This document shows, piece by piece, positions 8,272-14,938 of a stretch of DNA of 40,439 nt (within the stretch, counting starts at the first letter, position 1; the number at the start of each line of letters is the position of its first letter). A model generated the notes under the pieces. The model had not been told where the DNA came from. It ran no database searches and was given only the letters and a program-made list of their open reading frames with translations. The position numbers and the translations under genes are program-made. Where the stretch lies: the NCBI GenBank assembly GCA_051891195.1, contig JBJFEZ010000039.1, positions 1-40,439 of the forward strand. The letters are read 5' to 3'. This DNA comes from CAG-273 sp051891195 (GTDB lineage: Bacteria > Bacillota > Clostridia > TANB77 > CAG-508).

Positions 8272-10658
8272 AAAAAACAAATGAACTTAACTACAAAGAT
8301 TTAAAAATGGTATGTAATCCTAATCAGTTTGATTTTGAAACAACTGCAGAGTTAGACCCTATAGATACAGGAATTGGTCAAGACCGTGGTATTAGAGCTT
8401 TGGAGTTTGGATTAAGTGTTGATGTTAAAGGATATAATTTATATATAGAAGGACCTAGTGGTGTTGGTAAAACAATGTATACTAAAAACTACTTAAATAC
8501 TATTTCTAAAAAGAAAAAAGTTCCACAAGATTGGTGTTATATATATAATTTTGATAATCCAAATGAACCTGTTGCTGTTTCTCTTCCTGCTGGTGGTGGT
8601 AAAGAATTTCAAGATTTAATGGAACATTTTATTAATGATATAAAAGTAGATATAAAATCTACCTTTAATAATGAAGAGTTTGAAAAAGAAAAAGCTTTAA
8701 TTAAGCAAGAGTTTGAAGAAAAACGTAGTGTTTTAATGGAAAAATTAAATAAAAAATCTTCTGAATACGGTTTTCAGGTAAAATCTTCTCAAACTGGTAT
8801 TTATATGATGCCTGTTATGAATGGTAAGGCAATGCCAGAAGAAGAATTTAATAAATTAGATGAAGCTGTAAAAAAAGAGTATGAAGAAAAATCTACTATA
8901 GTGCAACAACATATTATGGAGGCTATTGGAGAAATAAAAGCTATTGAAAGAGAATCTGCTAAAAAGGTTGAAGAATGGCAATCTAATGTGGCTTTATTAA
9001 CTGTAAATACTCATATTAACTATATTAAATCTAAATATAAAAGAAATAAAAAAATAAATCACTTTTTAGATAATATTAAAAAAGATATTTTAAAAAATAT
9101 TTCTTGTTTTGTTGCAGATGATAAAAAAGATAACAGACAACCTTCTGCCCCACAAACAAAACCAGAATTAACAAGCCCTTGGCTTAATTATAGAGTAAAT
9201 TTATTTGTAGATAACAGTAATATTGAAGGTGCTCCTGTTGTTATGGACTCTAACTATTCTTATCACAATATTTTTGGTAAACTAGAATACGAAAACTACT
9301 ATGGTGCATTAAAAACAGACTTTACTATGTTAAAACCTGGCTTACTTCACAAGGCAAATGGTGGCTATATTATTTTTCAAGCAAATGATTTGTTAAGTAA
9401 TAGTTTGTGCTATGAGGCTTTAAAAAAAGCTTTAAGATCTAAAGAATTAGGTATTGAAAATGCTGCAGATCCACGTTCTTCTATGGTTATGATTTCTTTA
9501 AAACCAGAACCTATTCCTTTAGATTTAAAAGTAATAATTATTGGAGATGAACACATTTATCAAACTCTACTTTCTATGGATTCTGATTTTAGAAAATTAT
9601 TTAAAATAAAAGTAGAATTTGAAGATGATGCCCCTATTACTACCGAAAATATGAATAAATTAGCAAGATTTATAGCAGGTTATTGTATTCAGGAAGAGCT
9701 TCCTTCCCTTGATAGAGGTGCTGTTGCTAGAATTATAGAATATGCTTCTAAAATAGCTGATAATCAAGAAAAGCTTTCTACTCGTTTTAATGATTTAGCT
9801 CAGGTTATTGGTGAAGCTGCTACTTGGGCAAAAATATCTCGCTCAAAAATAGTAACTGTTGAACATGTAAACAGAGCTTTAAAAGAAAGAGTTGAAAGAG
9901 TTAAAAAATACGACTCTCGTTATATGGAAATGATTAAAGAAAACACTTTACTTATTGATACATCTGGCTTTGTTACAGGACAAATTAACGGTTTAACTAT
10001 TATGAATGTTGGTGAGTATAGTTTTGGAAAACCTGTAAAAATAACAGCTAATACCTATACTGGAAAAAATGGCATTATAAACATTGAACGTGAAGTTGAA
10101 CTTTCTGGTTCTTCTCATTCTAAGGGTGTTTTAATACTAACAGGTTATTTAGGGCAAATGTTTGCACAAGACATTCCCCTTTCACTTACAGCTAGTGTTT
10201 GTTTTGAACAGCTATACAATGGTGTAGATGGAGATAGTGCTTCTAGTACAGAGCTTTATGCTATATTATCTAGTTTGTCAAATATACCAATTAATCAAGC
10301 AATTAGTGTAACAGGGTCAGTTAACCAAAAAGGTGAAATTCAGCCTATAGGTGGAGTAAACGATAAAATAGAAGGCTTTTTCCAAATTTGTAAAATGAGA
10401 GGTTTAAACGGTTCTCACGGGGTTATTATTCCAAAGCAAAATGTGCATAATTTAAATCTTTCAGATGAAGTAATAGACGCTGTTAAAAATGGTGACTTTC
10501 ATATTTATGCTATTTCTACTATTGAAGAAGGAATTGAAATTTTAACAGGAGTTCCTGCTGGTAAAAAAGATGTCAATGGTCATTTTCCTGCTGGTACAAT
10601 AAATTATTTAGCTTACGAAAAGTTAAAAAAATATGCTCAAGTAAGTAAAGAAAAGTAA
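8268..10658 (+). CDS. LonC/Lon-like ATP-dependent serine protease (S16, AAA_32 family)
   Basis: 796 residues. Lon-family protease with an AAA+ module interrupted by a long helical insert (about 130-240), then the peptidase domain. Walker A is GPSGVGKT at 62-69. The catalytic dyad fits S657 in DGDSAS and K700 in GGVNDKIEG, 43 residues apart as in E. coli Lon (S679/K722). The N-terminal substrate-binding domain of classic Lon is missing, as in the COG1067 group. The site AAGGAGG lies inside rimI and the start overlaps the rimI stop, so translation is probably coupled. The ATP dependence of this subgroup differs between members; substrates are unknown. Confidence 0.88.
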   Translation: MKKTNELNYKDLKMVCNPNQFDFETTAELDPIDTGIGQDRGIRALEFGLSVDVKGYNLYIEGPSGVGKTMYTKNYLNTISKKKKVPQDWCYIYNFDNPNEPVAVSLPAGGGKEFQDLMEHFINDIKVDIKSTFNNEEFEKEKALIKQEFEEKRSVLMEKLNKKSSEYGFQVKSSQTGIYMMPVMNGKAMPEEEFNKLDEAVKKEYEEKSTIVQQHIMEAIGEIKAIERESAKKVEEWQSNVALLTVNTHINYIKSKYKRNKKINHFLDNIKKDILKNISCFVADDKKDNRQPSAPQTKPELTSPWLNYRVNLFVDNSNIEGAPVVMDSNYSYHNIFGKLEYENYYGALKTDFTMLKPGLLHKANGGYIIFQANDLLSNSLCYEALKKALRSKELGIENAADPRSSMVMISLKPEPIPLDLKVIIIGDEHIYQTLLSMDSDFRKLFKIKVEFEDDAPITTENMNKLARFIAGYCIQEELPSLDRGAVARIIEYASKIADNQEKLSTRFNDLAQVIGEAATWAKISRSKIVTVEHVNRALKERVERVKKYDSRYMEMIKENTLLIDTSGFVTGQINGLTIMNVGEYSFGKPVKITANTYTGKNGIINIEREVELSGSSHSKGVLILTGYLGQMFAQDIPLSLTASVCFEQLYNGVDGDSASSTELYAILSSLSNIPINQAISVTGSVNQKGEIQPIGGVNDKIEGFFQICKMRGLNGSHGVIIPKQNVHNLNLSDEVIDAVKNGDFHIYAISTIEEGIEILTGVPAGKKDVNGHFPAGTINYLAYEKLKKYAQVSKEK

Positions 10659-10671
10659 GAACCACATAAAA

Positions 10672-10700
10672 AAAGCGGTAAGAAAAATCTTATCGCTTTT
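10672..10700. terminator. Bidirectional terminator between lonC and rplS
   Basis: An 11-bp stem (AAAGCGGTAAG / CTTATCGCTTT, one wobble pair) with a 6-nt loop is flanked by A-rich sequence on the left and TTTT on the right. It can end transcription from both converging operons. Confidence 0.85.
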
Positions 10701-10705
10701 ATATA

Positions 10706-11242
10706 TTATTCTTTAACTTCTTCAACTGGTTCTTCTTTTACTGTATCTACTACTTCTTCAACTACAGGAGCTTCTGTTTCAACAACTGGTGCTTCTTCTG
10801 GAGCAACTTCTGCTGTAACTTCCTCTGCTTTTACTTCTTCAACTTCTGGTGTTTCTACTAATTCTTCTTTTACAAGAATTTCTTTGTTTTCAATTCTTGC
10901 ACCTGTGTTTTCTTTTGTCTTAGCAGATTTACCAACTCTGTCTCTTAAGTAATATAATTTTGCTCTTCTAGCTTTACCAACTCTTACTAGTTCTACTTTT
11001 TCTACTAGTGGTGAATGTACTAAAAATGTTTTTTCAACACCTACACCATAAGAAATTTTTCTTACTGTAAAAGATGCATTTACTCCTCCGTTTTGTTTTT
11101 TAATAATAATTCCTTCAAATACTTGAATTCTTTCTCTGTTACCTTCTTTAATTTTTTGATGTACTTTAACTGTATCACCAACTTTTAAGTCAGGTATCTT
11201 ATTTTTTAATTGTTCGTGTTCTATTGATTTTACGATATCCAT
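10706..11242 (-). CDS. rplS: 50S ribosomal protein L19 with long acidic C-terminal tail
   Basis: 178 residues against a usual length near 115. Residues 1-110 are a normal L19: VGDTVKVHQKIKEG, RIQVFEGIIIKK, SFTVRKISYGVGVEKTFLVHSP and the basic VRVGKARRAKLYYLRDR that contacts 23S rRNA at the 30S-50S interface. Residues 121-178 form an extension of Glu, Val, Pro and Ala with 21 Glu and 1 Asp in 58 positions and little positive charge, so it is probably disordered. The site AAAGGAGG precedes the ATG at 11242. It is the last gene of the operon, 24 bases after trmD. The frame runs cleanly to the terminator, so the tail is not an annotation slip. Confidence 0.93.
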   Translation of the reverse strand: MDIVKSIEHEQLKNKIPDLKVGDTVKVHQKIKEGNRERIQVFEGIIIKKQNGGVNASFTVRKISYGVGVEKTFLVHSPLVEKVELVRVGKARRAKLYYLRDRVGKSAKTKENTGARIENKEILVKEELVETPEVEEVKAEEVTAEVAPEEAPVVETEAPVVEEVVDTVKEEPVEEVKE

Positions 11243-11266
11243 TACTTGAATATCCTCCTTTCCTTT

Positions 11267-11932
11267 TTATTTTAATAAATCTGGTCTTTTTTGTTTTGTT
11301 AGTTTTAGAGATTGTTCATATCTCCACTTTTTAATATTTTCGTGATGTCCAGAAAGTAATACTTCTGGAACTTTTACTTGGTGGAATACTTCTGGTCTTG
11401 TATATTGTGGATATTCTAAAAGATTGTTTGAAAAAGATTCTTCTTGTACAGATTCTTCTTTTAACACTCCTTGTATATATCTACTAACACTATCTACCAA
11501 TACCATTGCAGGTATTTCCCCACCTGTTAAAACATAATCTCCTATTGATATTTCTTCATCTACAATTTCATCTAATACTCTTTGATCAATTCCTTCATAA
11601 TGTCCACATAACAAAATAAGATGTTCTTGTTTTGAAAGTTCTACTACCTTTTTCTGGTTTAAAACATTTCCTTTTGGAGATAAGTATATAACCTTTGCTT
11701 TTTCTTTATCTTTAATAGACGAAAAAGCATCATATACAACATCAGGCATCATAACCATACCTGCCCCTCCACCATAAGGTGTATCATCTACTTTTTTATG
11801 TTTATCTTTGGAAAAGTCTCTAATATTAATTAAATTGATTTCTACTAACTGTTTTTCTTTTGCTTTTCCAATAATGCTTTTATTTAATGTTTCAAACATT
11901 TCTGGAAAAAGAGTTAATATATCAAATTTCAT
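11267..11932 (-). CDS. trmD: tRNA (guanine37-N1)-methyltransferase TrmD
   Basis: 221-residue SPOUT methyltransferase making m1G37 in tRNAs read with a G at position 36, which prevents +1 frameshifts. The trefoil-knot SAM site is visible as LLCGHYEGIDQRV near 106-118 and ISIGDYVLTGGE near 128-139. The C-terminal part has YPQYTRPEVF and LLSGHHENIKKWR. AAAGGA lies ahead of the ATG. Gene order rimM-trmD-rplS is standard. Confidence 0.96.
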   Translation of the reverse strand: MKFDILTLFPEMFETLNKSIIGKAKEKQLVEINLINIRDFSKDKHKKVDDTPYGGGAGMVMMPDVVYDAFSSIKDKEKAKVIYLSPKGNVLNQKKVVELSKQEHLILLCGHYEGIDQRVLDEIVDEEISIGDYVLTGGEIPAMVLVDSVSRYIQGVLKEESVQEESFSNNLLEYPQYTRPEVFHQVKVPEVLLSGHHENIKKWRYEQSLKLTKQKRPDLLK

Positions 11933-11945
11933 AACTTTTCCTTTC

Positions 11946-12455
11946 TTAAATTAATCCTTTTATTAAATGGACTGTAATTTTTTCTTGTTCAATATCAATA
12001 TCTTTAATTACTTCATTGATAGCTGGCAACAATATTTGTTTACCATTATCATCTTTAACAACATAAATATCACTAGCGCCTGAATTGTAGATGTCTTGTA
12101 CTTTTCCAAGTAATACTCCTTCTTCAGTATAAACTGTAGTTCCTATTAAGTCTGCTATAAAGTATGTGTCTTTTGGAAGCTTTTTAGCATCCTTTCTAGC
12201 TATTTTTAAATAGCAGCCTCTATACTTTTCAGCATCTTCAACAGTATTAATTCCTTTTAGCTTTAGTAAAACTTGATTTTTACTATATTTTACTTCTTCT
12301 ATTTGAACTTCTGTTAATTTTTTATTTTGCTCTAGCAAAATAGTTTTTAACTCTTCAAATTTAGAAATATCATCTGTAAAAGGATTTACTTTTACCATTC
12401 CTTTAATTCCAAAATGGTTTACAATTTGACCAATTTCAAAATATTCTTGTTTCAT
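11946..12455 (-). CDS. rimM: 16S rRNA processing protein RimM
   Basis: 169 residues, normal length. RimM binds S19 and helps mature the 3' domain (head) of the 30S subunit. The N-terminal RimM domain begins FEIGQIVNHFGIKGMVKVNP. The C-terminal PRC-barrel includes YFIADLIGTTVYTEEG and the GASDIYVVK motif near 120. It starts 10 bases after khpA and ends 13 bases before trmD. Confidence 0.95.
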   Translation of the reverse strand: MKQEYFEIGQIVNHFGIKGMVKVNPFTDDISKFEELKTILLEQNKKLTEVQIEEVKYSKNQVLLKLKGINTVEDAEKYRGCYLKIARKDAKKLPKDTYFIADLIGTTVYTEEGVLLGKVQDIYNSGASDIYVVKDDNGKQILLPAINEVIKDIDIEQEKITVHLIKGLI

Positions 12456-12465
12456 TTACTTTCCT

Positions 12466-12696
12466 CTAATCTACAAATTCAACAACTACTTTTTTGTGTT
12501 CTTTGGCAGCTAAAGACTTCATAACTGTGCGAATTGCTTTTGCAATTTTACCTTGTCTTCCTATTACTTTACCCATATCAGAATCTGCTACTTTTACTTC
12601 AAATATTGTAATTTTTTCTTCTTCTCTTGAGCTTATTGTAACTTTGTCTTTATTTTCTACCAAATTTAGAATAATAGTTTCTAAAATTTCCTTCAT
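12466..12696 (-). CDS. khpA: KH-domain RNA-binding protein KhpA
   Basis: 76 residues, a single KH domain. The GxxG loop reads IGRQGKIAKAIR at about 44-55. KhpA forms a complex with KhpB (Jag/EloR) and binds many RNAs; in streptococci the pair affects cell elongation. Placement between rpsP and rimM is the standard Firmicutes arrangement (older names YlqC, UPF0109). Confidence 0.94.
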   Translation of the reverse strand: MKEILETIILNLVENKDKVTISSREEEKITIFEVKVADSDMGKVIGRQGKIAKAIRTVMKSLAAKEHKKVVVEFVD

Positions 12697-12736
12697 AATT
12701 TTACCTTTCTAGTAAAAAAATATTTTTCAAACTTCC

Positions 12737-12973
12737 TTATTTAGATGATCTTTCAATCAATTCTTTCACAGAATCTGTTGGTTTTGCACCATTTTTTATC
12801 CATTCTGTTAATTTTTCATTGTCAATTACTATTGTTGAAGGTTCTGTCATTGGGTCATATGAACCAATTTTTTCAATGATTTTTCCATCTCTTGGGCTTC
12901 TAGAATCTGCAACAACAATATGATAGAATGGAGCTTTTTTAGCACCTTGTCTTTGTAATCTGATTTTTACCAT
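12737..12973 (-). CDS. rpsP: 30S ribosomal protein S16
   Basis: 78 residues beginning MVKIRLQRQGAKKAPFYHIVVADSR, the typical S16 N-terminus, followed by RDGKIIEKIGSYDPM. S16 is an early assembly protein in the 30S body. A strong AGGAGGTG site precedes the start. It lies between ffh (42 bases upstream) and khpA. Confidence 0.97.
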   Translation of the reverse strand: MVKIRLQRQGAKKAPFYHIVVADSRSPRDGKIIEKIGSYDPMTEPSTIVIDNEKLTEWIKNGAKPTDSVKELIERSSK

Positions 12974-13015
12974 TTATTTTCACCTCCTGAAAATTTGTAT
13001 ATATATTTTTTAAAA

Positions 13016-14368
13016 TTAAAATCTAAAGTCTTTCAAATTTTTAGTGTCTATACTATTCATCATCTTTTTTAATCCACCTTTGTTGTTTTGCATTTGTTTT
13101 ACCATTTTTTGTGTCATTTCAAAAGATTTTATGAATTTATTTATTTCTTGTACAGTAGTTCCACTACCTTTTGCAATTCTTACTCTTCTACTTCCATTTA
13201 AAAGTTTTGAATTTTTTCTTTCTGCTTTTGTCATAGAGCAAATCATAGCTTCTATTCTAACAAATTCTTTGTCATCTATTTTTACATCTTTTAACTGGTT
13301 CATACCTGGAACCATTTTTAATAAAGATGAAAAAGAACCCATTTTTTTTATTTGTCTTAATTGTGTTAAATAATCGTCTAAGTCAAATTCTTTTTTCTTA
13401 AGCTGTTTTTCTATTTTTTCAGCTTCCTCTAAATCAAAACTTTCTTCTGCTTTTTCTATAATAGAAAGCACATCACCCATACCTAAAATTCTTTGAGCCA
13501 TTCTGTCTGGGTGGAATACTTCTATATCACTTAACTTTTCTCCTGTTGCAGCAAATTTAATTGGCCTTCCTGTAACTTTTTTAACAGATAGCGCTGCACC
13601 ACCACGAGTGTCACCATCTAGTTTTGTAAGAACTACACCATCTATGCCTAAGTTTTCATTAAATGATTTCGCAACATTTACAGCATCTTGACCTGTCATA
13701 CTGTCTACTACTAATAGTATTTCGTGTGGTTTTATATTTGATTTTACATTTTTAAGTTCCTGCATTAGTTCTTCATCTATGTGTAATCTACCTGCTGTAT
13801 CCAAAATAACTACATCATTTAATTTGCTTATAGCTGTTGACATAGCTTGTTTTGCAATATGTACAACATCTTTAGATTGTTCATTACTAAATACTGGTAT
13901 ATTTAGCTGAGCACCTACAACTTGTAATTGCTTAATAGCAGCTGGTCTATATACATCACAAGCAACAAGTAAAGGTTTTTTACCTTGTTTGCGAAGTATA
14001 TTTGCTAGTTTTCCTGCAGTTGTTGTTTTACCAGAACCTTGTAAACCTACTAACATAATTACTGTTGGTGGATTTGGTGTAAAGTTTATTTTACTTTCTG
14101 TTCCACCTAAAAGCTCTACTAATTCATCTTTTACTATTTTAACAACTTGTTGACCTGGTGTTAAAGACTTTAGTACATCTTGCCCTAATGCTTTTTCTTG
14201 AACTTGGTTAATAAATTCTTTAACTATTACATAGTTAACATCAGCTTCTAGTAATGCAAGTTTTACTTCTCTTAGCATTTCTTTTAAATCAGACTCTGTA
14301 ATTCTTGCTTTACCTCTTAACTTTTTTGTAATTTCTTGAAGTTTTGAACTTAATCCTTCAAATGCCAT
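13016..14368 (-). CDS. ffh: Signal recognition particle protein Ffh (SRP54)
   Basis: 450 residues. Ffh binds signal sequences and 4.5S/6S RNA and delivers ribosomes to FtsY through paired GTPases. The N domain is followed by the G domain, with P-loop GLQGSGKTTTAGKLA near 107-121, DVYRPAA near 138, DTAGR near 190 and TKLDGD near 248. The C-terminal M domain is methionine-rich (LKMVPGMNQL, EAMICSMTKAER, GSGTTVQEINKFIK). It follows ylxM by 50 bases, a conserved pair. Confidence 0.97.
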   Translation of the reverse strand: MAFEGLSSKLQEITKKLRGKARITESDLKEMLREVKLALLEADVNYVIVKEFINQVQEKALGQDVLKSLTPGQQVVKIVKDELVELLGGTESKINFTPNPPTVIMLVGLQGSGKTTTAGKLANILRKQGKKPLLVACDVYRPAAIKQLQVVGAQLNIPVFSNEQSKDVVHIAKQAMSTAISKLNDVVILDTAGRLHIDEELMQELKNVKSNIKPHEILLVVDSMTGQDAVNVAKSFNENLGIDGVVLTKLDGDTRGGAALSVKKVTGRPIKFAATGEKLSDIEVFHPDRMAQRILGMGDVLSIIEKAEESFDLEEAEKIEKQLKKKEFDLDDYLTQLRQIKKMGSFSSLLKMVPGMNQLKDVKIDDKEFVRIEAMICSMTKAERKNSKLLNGSRRVRIAKGSGTTVQEINKFIKSFEMTQKMVKQMQNNKGGLKKMMNSIDTKNLKDFRF

Positions 14369-14418
14369 CGTTTAGCACCTTTCTTTGGTAATATATTACC
14401 AAAATGTTATTTTTTTGT

Positions 14419-14766
14419 TTAAGTCAAACAACTTAATTCTTCACAAACACGATTAAGAATTTTTTCAATTTTCTTGTCTGAAGATGTATTTTCAATTTTT
14501 CTTAATTCTTCTAGTATTTGTTGAAGTTGTTTTTCTTGTTTTAATGTTCTTTCCATAAATGCTAGCTTTTCCTCTAATTCGAAAAGTTTATTTTCCCCCT
14601 TTTTTATTACGTCTCTTACTGCTTGTCTTGTTATGTTATTATTTTCAGCAATTTCAGAAAGTGATAAGTCATTGTTATAATAGTCATTAATCATTTCATA
14701 TTGTTTTTTAGTAAGCATTTTGCCATATATTTGGCATAGCATACTTACTTTTACGTTTTTTTCCAC
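14419..14766 (-). CDS. ylxM: YlxM (UPF0122) helix-turn-helix protein
   Basis: 115 residues from a GTG start at 14766, chosen because AAAGGAG lies upstream and the length then matches the family; the frame is open to an ATG at 14826, which would add 20 atypical residues. A sigma-region-4-like helix-turn-helix is seen in LTKKQYEMINDYYNNDLSLSEIAENNNITRQAVRDVI. The C-terminal half is a charged coiled-coil-like helix. Its streptococcal homologue interacts with the SRP, and it nearly always precedes ffh. Some earlier annotations call it a regulator, without clear proof. Confidence 0.9.
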   Translation of the reverse strand: MEKNVKVSMLCQIYGKMLTKKQYEMINDYYNNDLSLSEIAENNNITRQAVRDVIKKGENKLFELEEKLAFMERTLKQEKQLQQILEELRKIENTSSDKKIEKILNRVCEELSCLT

Positions 14767-14812
14767 TTTGACATCACTCCTTTTTCGTATGTAAGCTTTT
14801 CCATAAAATGAA

Positions 14813-14848
14813 AAGTATATTAGCATTTTTTGTAATGCTAATATACTT
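14813..14848 (-). terminator. 15-bp perfect hairpin overlapping the ylxM promoter -10
   Basis: Arms at 14813-14827 and 14834-14848 are perfectly complementary over 15 bp with a 6-nt loop. On the minus strand a broken T-rich run (TTTCATTTTAT) follows. It could end read-through from the Ca2+-ATPase operon upstream. Because one arm overlaps the -10 element of the ylxM promoter, an operator is the alternative reading. Confidence 0.6.
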
Positions 14849-14873
14849 TACACCATTTTTGTTAATTTGTCAA
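14845..14873 (-). promoter_or_regulatory. Promoter of the ylxM-ffh-rpsP-khpA-rimM-trmD-rplS operon
   Basis: Minus-strand TTGACA (14873-14868), exactly 17 bases, then TAAAGT (14850-14845). The predicted transcript would begin inside the adjacent inverted repeat, about 70 bases upstream of the GTG start. Confidence 0.65.
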
Positions 14874-14900
14874 GTGTTTTGTTGATTTTTATTCTAAAAG

Positions 14901-14938
14901 TGTCATTTTAACTTACGTCCCTAAAACGACATTTTTTT
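14901..14938. terminator. Hairpin at the 3' end of the Ca2+-ATPase gene
   Basis: TGTCATTTTA (14901-14910) pairs with TAAAACGACA (14922-14931), with one wobble pair. A run of seven T follows on the plus strand, while the minus strand has only TTTT. Weak as a minus-strand terminator by itself; it may act with the hairpin at 14813. Confidence 0.4.

Noticed and set aside
14766..14826. Longer YlxM starting at 14826
   Set aside because: It would place the hairpin and part of the -10 inside or next to the coding region and add residues not seen in the family; the GTG at 14766 has a good ribosome site.
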